Of a DNA stretch of 64,000 nucleotides, positions 13,022 through 54,875 are shown piece by piece (position 1 is the first letter of the stretch; every line of letters starts with the position of its first letter). The position numbers and the translations under genes are program-made. The stretch spans positions 1,453,501-1,517,500 of the forward strand of contig NC_135559.1 in NCBI RefSeq assembly GCF_964340395.1, in the 5' to 3' direction. The notes below the pieces were generated by a model, which made no database searches, was not told where the DNA came from, and was given only the letters and a program-made list of their open reading frames with translations. The DNA is from Glandiceps talaboti (lineage: Eukaryota; Hemichordata; Enteropneusta; Spengelidae).

Positions 13022-14534
13022 ACCCATGTGTGATAGCAGAGTAGAAAGGGAGACATCCAAGGTATCACCCAGTGTAGTGCCCATGTGTGATAGCAGAGTA
13101 GACAGGGAGACATCCAAGGTATCACCCAGTGTAGTGCCCATGTGTGATAGCAGAGTAGAAAGTGAGACATCCAAGGTATCACCCAGTGTAGTGCCCATGT
13201 GTGATAGCAGAGTAGAAAGGGAGACATCCATGGTATCACCCAGTGTAGTGCCCATGTGTGATAGCAGAGTAGAAAGTGAGACATCCAAGGTATCACCCAG
13301 TGTAGTGCCCATGTGTGATAGCAGAGTAGAAAGACATCCAAGGTATCACCCCATGTGTGATAGCAGAGTAGAAAGGGAGACATCCAAGGTATCACCCAGT
13401 GTAGTGCCCATGTGTGATAGCAGTAGACAGGGAGACATCCAAAGTATCACCCAGTGTAGTACCCATGTGTGATAGCAGAGTAGAAAGGGAGACATCCAAA
13501 GTATCACCCAGTGTAGTGCCCTTGTGTGATAGCAGAGTAGAAAGGGAGACATCAAAGGTATCACCCAGTGTAGTGCCCATGTGTGATAGCAGAGTAGAAA
13601 GGGAGACATCCAAGATATCACCCAGTGTAGTGCCCTTGTGTGATAGCAGAGTAGAAAGGGAGACATCCAAGGTATCACCCAGTGTAGTACCCATGTGTGA
13701 TAGCAGAGTAGAAAGGGAGACATCAAAGGTATCACCCAGTGTAGTGCCCATGTGTGATAGCAGAGTAGAAAGGGAGACATCCAAGATATCACCCAGTGTA
13801 GTGCCCTTGCGTGATAGCAGAGTAGAAAGGGAGACATCAAAGGTATCACCCAGTGTAGTACCCATGTGTGATAGCAGAGTAGAAAGACATCCAAGGTATC
13901 ACCCCATGTGTGATAGCAAAGTAGAAAGGGAGACATCCAAGGTATCACCCAGTGTAGTGCCCATGTGTGATAGCAGAGTAGACAGGGAGACATCCATGGT
14001 ATCACCCAGTGTAGTGCCCATGTGTGATAGCAGAGTAGACAGGGAGACATGCAAGGTATCACCCAGTGTAGTGCCCATGTGTGATAGCAGAGTAGAAAGG
14101 GAGACATGCAAGGTATCACCCAGTGTAGTGCCCATGTGTGATAGCAGAGTAGAAAGGGAGACATCCAAGGTATCACCCAGTGTACTGCCCATGTGTGATA
14201 GCAGAGTAGAAAGGGAGACATCCAATGTATCACCCAGTGTAGTGCCCATGTGTGATAGCAGAGTAGACAGGGAGACATGCAAGGTATCACCCAGTGTAGT
14301 GCCCATGTGTGATAGCAGAGTAGAAAGGGAGACATCCATGGTATCACCCAGTGTAGTGCCCTTGTGTGATAGCAGAGTAGAAAGGGAGACATCCAAGATA
14401 TCACCCAGTGTAGTGCCCATGTGTGATAGCAGAGTAGAAAGGGAGACATCCAAGGTATCACCCAGTGTAGTGCCCATGTGTGATAGCAGAGTAGAAAGGG
14501 AGACATCCAATGTATCACCCAGTGTAGTGCCCCC
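13022..14534. repeat. Minisatellite, 57-bp unit, about 26 copies
   Basis: The unit contains TGTGATAGCAGAGTAGAAAG and TATCACCCAGTGTAGTGCCC. The period is 57, a multiple of three, so long frames are open on both strands (plus-strand unit begins CDSRVERETS). Shortened units near 13330, 13420 and 13890 break the phase. The dual-strand openness, near-identity at silent positions and lack of splice or start context argue against a gene. Confidence 0.97.
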
Positions 14535-15159
14535 TTGCCATGCTATGTTACAGCTAGTCCTATAATATCACATAATATTACAGAATCGTCATATGTTTTC
14601 AATGAACGATCATTTATGTAAGACTTCCCATTGCTAGATAAAAGTTATGTTAGAAGTAATGTCAGATAAATTTTATAGTATGTAGACACATTTATCTGGG
14701 TAATTTAATTAGTAAATAAAGTTTATACTTGATAACTCTGAATTAATATTATGTACTTGTCAGTCTCAACTGAGTTCCTGATCATGTGATCTTCTAATGA
14801 AATCTATAAGGGTGACCCTAGTTATTTTTCTGTTTTTTATTACCCGACTGACCCAAATTTTCAGCTCTGACATCAAAATAAAAAAAAATTTATTTGTGCC
14901 CGCCAATGATATTTTGCGGAATAGTGCCCTCTCTGGCAAGAATAAGCTAGTGTCTGGACTGTCGATGTCATCTACAGTCATGGTGGCGGTGATGACACTT
15001 GTTCACGACCAGAACATTTCTTTCATGATGGAAGTTATTCAAGTAGGGTGCTGAACACATGCCCATTGTGTAGAGAAGCTGGGAAAGGGTTTATTACCAG
15101 GAATCCAATAAAAAGAAGATAGAGAGGAAGAAAAGGAGAGACAGAGAAATATAAAAATG

Positions 15160-15400
15160 ATTTATTGCATACATGTATATGCAGTTCATGTACACACACA
15201 TTGGTATTGTATACATGTATATACAGTTCATGTACACACACATTGGTATTGTATACATGTATATACAGTTCTTGTACACACACATTGTATTGTATACATG
15301 TATATGCAGTTTATGCACACACACATTGGTATTGTATACATGTATATGCAGTTCGTGCACACACCGGTATTGTGTATGTATATGCAGTTCATTTACACAC
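15160..15400. repeat. Minisatellite, 42-bp unit, about 6 copies
   Basis: The unit contains TATTGTATACATGTATAT followed by gcagttcatg and tacacacacattgg. Copies vary by small deletions, for example cacaccggtattgtgtatg near 15361. Confidence 0.9.
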
Positions 15401-16248
15401 TTCAGTTGGAAATGAAGCCTTACTGTCATGTCACTCTGTTGTCGATACAGAAAGTTGTACAATTTTGTATGTATAAACTTACAAAATTGTACAATTTTCT
15501 GACAATCTCATATCTCCTGACGTAAAATTGATGCAAAATGATTCTTTGTCTAAATACACAAACAAGGATTCAGTCAGGAAGTAAAGCATTTGTAGGATTA
15601 AAAGAGATAGGTAGTAGGCCAAATAAAGAAAACTATGTGATTCGGACAATGCTCAATTTCAAAATAGTGTGGGTAGGTAGGATTTTTTTTTATCATCGAT
15701 GTGATCGCACTTTCCGTACGATATGCAGAAGACATTATGTGGTACGCTGTATTCCACCATCTTGTTTTGATCACATGAGGCAATGATGTCTTCAAATTTC
15801 ACTATTTCGTGTGCAACTTTGCAAATTTTTTCAATTTTCAATAGTAAAAAAGTTGAGGGTTGCCAGTAAAAAAACTAGGTTGGGTTGGTTGCCAGAACCA
15901 AACAATTTTGTTTGTTTGGCCTTATAAAAACAGAGTTTATTTGATATGTGATCTTTTATCTCTCCAGGCAATTCTTTCATTATCAGACAGGCAGCCCATT
16001 GGTAGTTTCAATGTAACTGATCTTGCAGTGAAACCTGTATTTTGTAAAAAAAAAAAAATAGAAAAAGATCGTAATTTTGTAGATTACATTGATAATTGCA
16101 TATTCTACATAGCAACCAGAAAGTAGAATATTGAATGACAGCAGAGTTTACTTTGATAGTGGACAAGTTTTTATCGAGGTAACCAATATAGCTGAAACTT
16201 TTTTTTTATCTTTCCTCCTTTTCTTTCTTTCTTTTTTTTTTTTTTGGT

Positions 16249-16262
16249 GGGGGGGGGGGGGG
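16249..16262 (+). repeat. Poly-G run of 14 next to a poly-T tract
   Basis: A long T-rich stretch (from about 16200) passes straight into 14 G residues. Confidence 0.9.
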
Positions 16263-16442
16263 TATTCTTACGTCAGAAAAATATATCAAATCTCGATGCG
16301 AACAGTTCAATCATTTGTCTACTTATTATCGATGGTTCTGTGTACTCTGGTTTATATAGCCAGTGATTTTTTGCCAAGATTTGGTCACCAAGGTAACAGG
16401 AAATTGGAATGGGTGTCTAGTACAAAAAAGCTGCATAGTTTA

Positions 16443-16481
16443 GTACAAAATGAATGGTAAACTTTACCATTCATTTTGTAC
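16443..16481. repeat. Perfect 19-bp inverted repeat with 1-nt spacer
   Basis: GTACAAAATGAATGGTAAA, one C, then its exact reverse complement. It would form a cruciform or hairpin. The DNA just downstream (to about 16545) resembles the GGTAAAATCTACC family in reverse orientation, so this may be the fold-back centre of such an element. Confidence 0.9.
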
Positions 16482-17597
16482 CACAATTTGGGTGAGGAAC
16501 CTTGGTAAATACTTGGTGAACTCAGGTAGATTATATCTTTTGACACTTCATACTGAAACCCTGATTGTTATTTTAATATAAAAATACAGTGTACTGCAGC
16601 TGCTATAAAATGTTCTAGACTGTCAACAAAACAACACAGCCTGACTATAGTTATACTTGTAGTAACTTTTCTGAATTTGAAACATATCTAAGCTTCCCTG
16701 CCATCTGTGAGATCTAATATGGTGGTGTACATACGGAGGAACGTTTGAAATTCTGAAAAGTTCCAATTTCACCACTTTTGGTCATCTGAGCATGCAGTGA
16801 CTGTTTGTAGAAGGAGAGATGTAAAATAAGTGGTTGACTAAATTGCTATGATTGAAGAAGCGAGTCTTAACTGCAACTCCATCTGCATTTCACGTTGAAC
16901 TATAAACTTACAGCAGACATACACAGAAATGGAGCGTGTTCCTGCAATGTTAAAAGACACTTTAAAAGATCTCCATTGTTTGTAGAAATCACTCATCAAA
17001 AGACACTTAGTGATGTCTATTAAAAATAACTGCCTTATATATTTTCCAGTCTATTCTTTCCTCTGTTGACATTTTCACTTGTACAAGAAATCACACTTTT
17101 GCAACTTGTAATAGGGAACTTGCAATCCAGACTGAGCATGCTCAGATGCAAAGGACTGTGGGAGTATCTGTGGTTATCGCAATACCTAATCTGGAGCTAC
17201 CAATAAAATAAACCTCCCACAGGGGTCAGGGTGACTATGAATTGATTATCTGTGGTTACAAAGAATGTAACAATATTGTTTACAATACTAATTTATTAGC
17301 ATTTATTATCCCTTTTCTCATGATACAACATTCAACATGGCGGGTTAGCAAGTTCCCTATTGTGACTCTTTATACAATCACCATTACTATAAAATTACGT
17401 CGTTTATATGTCATTATGTCCAAAACATTTATTTGCACAGTTTGACCTCTAAAAGTAGGTTTAACATGTAATTTCTTTAGTTTTAAGTGAACCTGTGTTG
17501 TAGTTTAAAAAGTTCCAGTCTGAACGCGCTGTGTACTTGTGATATACTAAAAAGTAGTCCCAGTCCTAATGCGCTGTGTTCTCGTGATATACTAAAA

Positions 17598-17668
17598 ACC
17601 GAGATATTTTCACTACTAGAAAATTTTGCAATTTCAGTCGTTGGCTAGTTCTCAAAGATTAATTTTTA
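17598..17668. repeat. Dispersed AT-rich repeat (CTAGTTCTCAAAGA family), copy 2
   Basis: Contains ttttcactactagaaaattt and ctagttctcaaagattaatt, matching 5941-6012. Confidence 0.4.
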
Positions 17669-18194
17669 CCAATTACCAGACTGGTACATTAGGTTCATGT
17701 ATAAGAAGACATTTTAGTCACTATTTATTTTTGCTTGTTTGTTTTCCCTTGAAATAATTTCCATGTTAACAGTATATCACTGTGCAAGGAAGGATTATAA
17801 TAACTTCATTTTACGTTGTTTGCATACCTAGTGGTTCCACTTATAAATAAGTTTTATACATGATTTAGTTCTGAGTTGAATGACTTACCCAATTCAAGAG
17901 TATTAGATGCTATTGACACTACTTTTGATTGTATGCAAGAACCAAACAGAGTATGAGACAGCCACCATCCCCTTGGAGAAGTGATTTCCTGTATGTTATT
18001 ATTATGCAAATAGAAACCCGCATGGAATACAGATATGTTATGCTAGGAAACAAAAGGTGTGATGTCCATGTACTACTAGGGTATAGTGACTTTATATGGG
18101 CAATAACTTGTAAAGAATGCCACCTTTGGCACCTGCCTTGTATTCAGCTGTTATATATATAAAACCCCACCCCATAGTCTTTTAACTTTTGTCA

Positions 18195-18335
18195 CCTCTG
18201 ACGCAAAACATTCGTAGTGTTACATTCACCCCATATCATTGCATCAGAGATCATAACCATCGTGAGGTCACACTAGCTGCACCCCGTATCATTGCATCTT
18301 GGGTCATCATCATCGTGAGGTCACACTAGCTGCTC
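18195..18335. repeat. Two-copy tandem duplication, about 60 bp
   Basis: Two copies of a segment with ATCATTGCATC and CGTGAGGTCACACTAGCTG. Confidence 0.8.
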
Positions 18336-18344
18336 AAAGTTAAC

Positions 18345-19088
18345 CTACAATGCAGTTCAAATAGCGTACAAAACTTTACTTCTATTCATGTAGGGATGAA
18401 TCCTATTCTACAGGTTCATAAAGTGTACAAAACTTTACTGCTATTCATGTAGGAATGAATCCTATTCTACAGGTTCATAAAGTGTACAAAACTTTACTGC
18501 TATTCATGTAGGAATAAATCCTATTCTACAGGTTCATAAAGTGTACAAAACTTTACTTCTATTCATGTAGGGATGAATCCGATTCTACAGGTTCATAAAG
18601 TGTACAAAACTTTACTTCTATTCATGTAGGAATAAATCCTATTCTACAGGTTCATAAAGTGTACAAAACTTTACTTCTATTCATGTAGGGATGAATCCTA
18701 TTCTACAGGTTCATAAAGTGTACAAAACTTTACTTCTATTCATGTAGGAATAAATCCTATTCTACAGGTTCATAAAGTGTACAAAACTTTACTTCTATTC
18801 ATGTAGGAATGAATCCTATTCTACAGGTTCATAAAGTGTACAAAACTTTACTTCTATTCATGTAGGGATGAATCCGATTCTACAGGTTCATAAAGTGTAC
18901 AAAACTTTACTTCTATTCATGTAGGAATAAATCCTATTCTACAGGTTCATAAAGTGTACAAAACTTCACTTCTATTCATGTAGGGATGAATCCTATTCTA
19001 CAGGTTCATAAAGTGTACAAAACATTACTTATATTCATGTAGGGATGAATCCTATTCTACAGGTTCATAAAGTGTACAAAAAGTTAGT
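18345..19088. repeat. Minisatellite, 59-bp unit, about 12.5 copies
   Basis: The unit contains GTGTACAAAACTTTACTTCT, ATTCATGTAGG and TTCTACAGGTTCATAAA. The phase shifts by one base per 60-base line, giving a period of 59. Variants gggatgaatcc and gaataaatcc alternate. The array ends in a degenerate copy near 19080. Confidence 0.95.
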
Positions 19089-19160
19089 GCAATAAATGTA
19101 AGAATGAAGAATTGTACGGTTTCAAATAGAGTTCAAAATTTAAATTTAATTAGTATAATT

Positions 19161-19429
19161 CAGGGATGAACAAATCATTTTGTGAACTGGTCGTCCCTGT
19201 ACCAGTGCCTTAAAAAATCCAGTGGTCCTGCTGAAAGAATTAGTGGTCTCAGGTCCCGCTAATGTGAAACATTAAATCTTACCTATGAATCTGTATATTC
19301 AGACTACTTTTAACATAGTTATTAACAGTAAGGTACTGGTCCAACAGACCAGAAAAGGTAAAATTTGTGTGGTCCGCCCCAAAAAATTGCTAGTCCTGGA
19401 CCCAGGACCTGTGGATTTGTTCACCCCTG
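19161..19429. mobile_element. Non-autonomous DNA transposon (MITE), copy 1
   Basis: A 269-bp element. It starts CAGGGATGAACAAATC and ends with the inverted form GATTTGTTCACCCCTG, so the terminal inverted repeats match at 15 of 16 positions. A 5-bp target duplication TAATT flanks it (19156-19160 and 19430-19434). A second copy with a different 5-bp duplication lies at 48239-48508, which confirms the ends. No transposase frame is present. The CAGGG terminus and 5-bp duplication suggest a hAT-like group, but that is inference. Confidence 0.9.
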
Positions 19430-19753
19430 TAATTGATCTGAGAGCAATGCCAGCTTAGACTGATAATATTTTGATACGGGAATAAACAGACTAGATAATC
19501 AAGAGTTTAGGAAATCTGAAATTTTGTAATGAAATTAGAAGAAGAAAAAATGCAGGCAGATGCCAAATAGATATATATGCCTTTGTTGTTGATGATGTTA
19601 ATATATAATAGTCATGATGCAATATCTTGTTATGTTCATAATTTCAATAATTGTTAACAATATGTTTATAACTGACTGTTTGTGAGGAGGATTTGATATC
19701 TGTTGATAATTATTCTGTCAATTTAAAATATTCCAATTGAAATTATATTTTCA

Positions 19754-19830
19754 GTCAATCAATCAGTCAATCACTCAATCAATCAATCAATCAATCAAGC
19801 AAGCAAGCAAGCAAGTAATCAATCAATCAT
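19754..19830. repeat. (AATC)n/(AAGC)n microsatellite
   Basis: Runs of caatcaat and caagcaag tetranucleotides, about 75 bp. Confidence 0.95.
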
Positions 19831-19935
19831 TTTCTTTCAAAACAATAAGGCCACAGGCCCAAAGAGCAAATAATATTGCAAATGCCTCAGTTCATAGAGG
19901 GAGGTTCCATTTTAATTTTCATTCAAAATAATAAT

Positions 19936-20078
19936 TATAGAGTGCCTAATCTCTGCAAGCAAATTTGAACTTTTACTTGAAATGACACGCATGCAACAAT
20001 AAATGTTACTATCTGATAGCATGGAGAGGAGATAATTGTTAAAGTCTTAATTTATTTGCAGAGATTAGGCACTCTATA
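19936..20078. mobile_element. Fold-back or MITE-like element with 23-bp perfect inverted arms
   Basis: The arm at 19936-19958 (TATAGAGTGCCTAATCTCTG, then CAA) is the exact reverse complement of 20056-20078. About 97 bp lies between the arms. No clear target duplication is visible. A fragment near 61073-61084 (aggcactctata) matches the arm tip and may be another remnant. Confidence 0.6.
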
Positions 20079-20204
20079 AATCTTTCTTCTTCTTATAATT
20101 ATTATTATTCAAAAGTTGTACATGCAATAATATTTCACCCTCTTGACATCCGAAAATAATTAAAATGTGAATATTGGGTATTGATTATTTTCAAGAAAGT
20201 GTTG

Positions 20205-20445
20205 GAAAATCTGATTTCCAAAGTTACGACTATTTCCAAAGTTACGACTCTATTTCTAGAGATACAATTCCATTTCTAGAGATACAATTCCATTTCTAGA
20301 GTTATGATGCCATTTCCAGAGTAACAATTCCATTTGCAGGGTTATGTTTCCATTTGCAGGTTTACAACTCCACTTTCAGAATTACATGTATGACTCAATT
20401 TCCAAAGTTACAACTCCACTTTCAGAGTTACAACTATGTTTTCCT
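20205..20445. repeat. Degenerate short tandem repeat, about 20-bp unit
   Basis: Repeated phrases of the type CCATTTCTAGAGATACAATT and CAATTTCCAAAGTTACAACT, about 10 divergent copies, ending about 110 bp before the first recognised GEF exon. Confidence 0.75.
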
Positions 20446-20555
20446 TGCTGATTTTCAATGTTATATGTTTGCTCACAGTACCTGAATATAGCTCATATCA
20501 TGAAATATTATAGCCTCCGTTGATATCAATTTTCTTTTCTTTATTGACCCTACAG

Positions 20556-50511
<29,956 letters not shown>

Positions 50512-50539
50512 TAGAAGACAAGAAATGTACAAAGTGTAA

Positions 50540-51425
50540 AACTAAGATGACGTGTGCAACAGATAGCTGACGTCAAAACTAAGATGACATATGCAACAGA
50601 TGGTTGACGTCAAGACTAAGATGACATATGCAACAGATAGTTGATTTCATGACTAAGATGATATATGCAACAGATGGCTGACTTCAAGACTAAGATGACG
50701 TATGCAACAGATGGTTGACGTCAAGACTAAGATGACGTATGCAACAGATAGCTGACTTCAAGACTAAGATGATGTATGCAACAGATGGTTGACTTCAAGA
50801 CTAAGATGATGTATGCAACAGATGGTTGACTTCATGACTAAGATGACATATGCAACAGATGGTTGACTTCAAGACTAAGATGACATATGCAACAGATGGT
50901 TGACGTCAAGACTAAGATGACGTATGCAACAGATGGTTGACGTCAAGACTAAGATGATGTATGCAACAGATGGTTGACGTCAAGACTAAGATGATGTATG
51001 CAACAGATGGTTACTTCAAGACTAAGATGACATGCAACAGATGGTTGACGTCAAGACTAAGATGATTTATGCAACAGATGGTTGACGTCAAGACTTAGAT
51101 GACGTATGCAACAGATGGTTGACGTCAAGACTAAGATGATGTATGCAACAGATGGTTGACTTCAAGACTAAGATGACGTACACAACAGATGGTTGACTTC
51201 AAGACTAAGATGATGTACACAACAGATGGTTGACGTCAAGACTAAGATGATGTATGCAACAGATGGTTGACGTCAAGACTAAGATGACGTATGCAACAGA
51301 TGGTTGACTTCAAGACTAAGATGATATATGCAACAGATGGTTGACGTCAAGACTAAGATGATGTATGCAACAGATGGTTGACTTCAAGACTAAGATGACG
51401 TTTGCAACAGATAGCTGACTTTATG
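50540..51425. repeat. Minisatellite, 37-bp unit, about 24 copies, with CRE octamers
   Basis: The unit is of the form GACTAAGATGACGTATGCAA plus CAGATGGTTGACGTCAA. I count 12 perfect TGACGTCA palindromes (first at 50568-50575); other units read TGACTTCA. Many units also have a TGACGTA half-like site. It starts about 30 bp after the GEF stop codon. Confidence 0.95.
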
Positions 51426-52429
51426 ACTATCGAGGCCTAGTTGTTATAAAACATAGAGGCAGTGAAGCTACGTGGAGTATCTAAGCCAAACCTACTATAA
51501 AACTCACACTGTATACACAAAGTGTGAAACCAAACCCCAGTATTTACCAACATTGTTAGCCGACATCAGCAGAGAGAATCGACACATCTCAAATTATAAT
51601 TTCTGTGAAAAAAAGTTACAAGTGTTGTCATCTGTAACTCTGATTTTGATACAGAGCTGTTTGGAATTATGTTTCCAGTGACAGCATGCCAAAATAGACA
51701 AAAACTGAAGAATTTGGCAAGAAAAATATATATTTTGATATTTTAGTATAGTTCCTATAAATCCTGTACAAAATAAACAAAGAACATATACAAATAATAT
51801 GAAAAATGAGAATTTCTGTTGTAAAATTTAAATGGAAGGAGAACTTAATAACTGGACAGGACCAAATAATGAAATCTTCAGCTCAAAAGAAAAAGGGAGA
51901 ATAAATAAAAAAAGTACAGTTATAGAAAGTACTGAAAAGATGTATGTATAAAAACTTTTTTTTTGGATAAAAAATCTCAGAATTTCAACCAGAGATGAAT
52001 TTCATTCTCAATTTTTAATTTGGAACTACTGATAATGTTTGTCTTGTGCTTCAGTCGTTCATTTTTTTAACTCAATATTCATTTATTTACCAATAACACA
52101 TTCTCTGGGATTGATTTGAATTCTTAACATTTGTGATTTTAAAGGTGCATTTGTAATTATGATTTCAAACTCAGATTGACTTATTTTGTTGACTTTTTAA
52201 ATACATTTTATCCTGACAAGGCTTTTATGGAGCATGCTTAAAGAATTTAGGGATAGATGAAAAATTTGGACCATTTTAAAGGGATATCAGATATATGATC
52301 CACTTCACCATTATGTATCCAGATAGCACTTTGAAAACTGGAGACATTTAACAGATCATGTTACAGTTGTGAGTCTAAAATATAGAAGCTCACCTTACTT
52401 CACAGTTTTTAGCTTGAAGATTTTTAAGT

Positions 52430-52785
52430 TGCAGTGTGTTTGACAGACTGTGTGTTTGATGCAGCCAATGTGTTCAACAGACTAAGTATGTTTGATGGAT
52501 CCAGTGTGTTTGATGAACCCAGTGTGTATACGGACCCAGTGTGTTTGATGGACCCAGTGTGTATACGGACCCAGTGTGTTTGATGGACCCAGTGTGTATA
52601 TGGACCCAGTGTGTTTGACGAATCCAATATGTTTGACAGGTCCAGTGTGTTTGATGGACCCAGTGTGTTTGACAGACCCAGTATGTTTGATGGACCCAGT
52701 GTGTTTGATGGACCCAGTGTGTTCGATAGACTCAGTGTGTTCGACAGACCCAGTATGTTTGATGGCCCAAGTGTCTTCTCCATGC
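52430..52785. repeat. Minisatellite, 20-bp unit, about 18 copies
   Basis: The unit is of the form GTGTGTTTGATGGACCCAGT; variants tacggaccc and gacagaccc are interspersed. Open frames on both strands come from the repeat. Confidence 0.95.
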
Positions 52786-54375
52786 AAGATCATTGAATCA
52801 TGTTATTGTCAATCTCAGGCATGCTTCAAATGCAGGAACTTTTTCTGCCAAGAAATATGATTTATGGAAGAAAAAGATCCATTGAATTGTCATAAACTTT
52901 AATGTAGGAATGATTACTTGGCAATGCAATTTGAAAATAATTTGTTTGCAACATGTAATGGTTGTAGTTGAGCTGTATAGATGAAATTGTAACAAATATG
53001 TACAAAGATTATTAAAATAGGTAGTTATTTTGTATGAGACTAATTTTGATAAAGCATTATTGCAGTTATTTCATAACCCAGTCATTTACCTTTGAAACTT
53101 AGTAAAATTTTGTATATTTCTCAGCTCTAAATGTAAAAAAAAAAAGTTCTATAGCATATGTTTGAATAGCGCCCTCTAGTGACAATCTTTTCATAAGACA
53201 CCAAACCAATGCAATTTTAATAATTTGAGAGTTTAATAAAGTCCAGTGTACTCTAACAATAATTGACCTTTCACCTGATTTCGTCAATGCAAATTTTGAA
53301 CACTAGGTGGCGCTGTTTTAAGAAAGGTGTACACTCGCATCAGCCATTCTAGTATATATAATGGTGGTAGTATGTACATTTTTTCTGTGGCTATGTTCTC
53401 AGTAAATTCATTTATTATGTACATATTTTCAGTAGTATTCAATGTAAACAAGCACAGCAACATTGGTAAAGGCTATGGTATAGGAGACAAGTAGATGTGG
53501 TCATTAGATTTTCTACGGAAAATGGACCAAAAGTATTAAATAGTTAAGTACATGTTAATGTTATTAGTGTTTATTATGATGTGAAGTTTTGTACAGTACA
53601 GAGAGAACCAGTCGTTATATTGTGTTAGCTATTTAACACAGTGCTTTCCCACATTTAGAGTTAAGACAGTCATTTTTTCAGTTAAAGAATTGTTATTGTT
53701 ATGTTAATTATTTTTTCTGAAACAGAACTGCCAACCAACCAGAGTAAAACTGATCAGGACAAAAAAAGATGATAGCCACCCAACACAACAAATTATCAGT
53801 CTGTAGCATACACATCAATGGATCTTGTTTTTAATATATCCTATCTGGTATTTATTATTACAAATTATTTATTTTGTGCTCATTTAAGAAAAAAAAGATA
53901 CACAAGGCTTTTTCCTCCAAATAATGAACAAATAGTAGATTTTTGTTTATTTTAACTTGTAAGGAAAAAAAACTCAACTACTGCCATGGGAAATTTTACT
54001 ATTCAGAGTGGTTCAGAGCAGACTTGTATCTTTAAAAACCGTTGTCTGCTCAGTTGTCATTTTATGAAAGAGGTGACAAACAAGTTCAGATTTGGGTACG
54101 AGAACTTTATCTGCCGTTACTTCTCAGAGCAGAGCAGAGCAATCAATTTGAAAAGGAAAAAAATATAAGTTTTTACATTCACGTGGGTTTTATACCATAA
54201 GTTTACAGATAATAGGTTATGAAATGATTACTAAGGTTAGCAGATATTTGGTGAATTGACACTCCACTATATAGTCATAGTCCTATCCTAGGGACTATGT
54301 TGTAGTTATGATATACATCTATCCATTGCTGTCATCTTTAAGTGCATAATAAAATGGTGAATAGAACGTATCAAT

Positions 54376-54875
54376 GCGTTATTCTGAAATTTATTAATGT
54401 GAATGTTTGTTTCATTGCTGGTTCATTTCGTTAGTCCAACTCTTTAAAATGTGAAATTAGTGATATTAGTGTGTTTGTGTGCGTGTATGCCCCACCTAAA
54501 AAATAGTGGGGAGGGTGTTTAGCTCTTCTTATGTGTCGTCCCATTGGTGTGAACATTATCTGCCCTCCCTCCCCTCCCACTGGGTTTCTATTCGCCTGTC
54601 TGCCCACTGCCATACCCACCCAATATTGTGAATAATTTACCACTTCCCACCAGGAAAACGTTCATGCTATCCACTATACCAACAATTCATTTTGAAATAC
54701 CCAATGTGCCCCCCTCCCCACAATTCCATGTTTTCCCCTCCCACTGTCTATTTGACTGTTAGTGTGTACAGTATTTAAAACAAAAAAAGTAACTTCTTAG
54801 AGAGGAAGGGGGAGGGATATGTAGACAGACACAAAAGCAAAACGAGGTCAGGATTCCCTGTAGAAAAAAAACTTT
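54376..54875. other. Intergenic DNA between the GEF and the tRNA gene
   Basis: AT-rich with a C-rich stretch on the plus strand (54540-54740, many CCCTCCC and CCCACC runs). No gene seen apart from the Pol III terminator listed separately. Confidence 0.6.
54864..54871 (-). terminator. Pol III terminator of the tRNA gene
   Basis: Eight consecutive T on the minus strand, four bases after the discriminator base of the tRNA. Confidence 0.9.

Larger units (their letters stand above)
1..20555. other. Non-coding region upstream of the first recognised GEF exon
   Basis: I see no exon with recognisable protein similarity here on either strand. The open frames are short or lie inside tandem repeats. 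The DNA is AT-rich and holds many minisatellites, microsatellites, one MITE and several fold-back repeats, each listed separately. Because the first recognised GEF exon starts at a splice acceptor, part of this region is probably an intron lying downstream of an unseen 5' exon. The rest may be intergenic. Confidence 0.6.
50512..54375 (+). other. GEF 3' UTR and/or downstream DNA
   Basis: No coding exon seen. It contains the 37-bp CRE array, a 20-bp array and AT-rich DNA. AATAAA hexamers occur near 51771, 51901, 53235-53240 and 54348-54353; the last is followed by a T/G-rich stretch, but the true poly(A) site cannot be chosen from sequence. Confidence 0.45.

Noticed and set aside
12932-14565. 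Frames of up to about 390 codons on both strands
   Set aside because: They follow the 57-bp minisatellite, whose period is a multiple of three; no start, splice or codon-position signal supports a gene.
20520-20555. Upstream extension of the large GEF frame
   Set aside because: There is no ATG here; the sequence is the pyrimidine tract and AG of a splice acceptor (AG at 20554-20555).
52424-52860. Frames of 61-119 codons on both strands
   Set aside because: They are translations of the 20-bp minisatellite downstream of the GEF stop codon.
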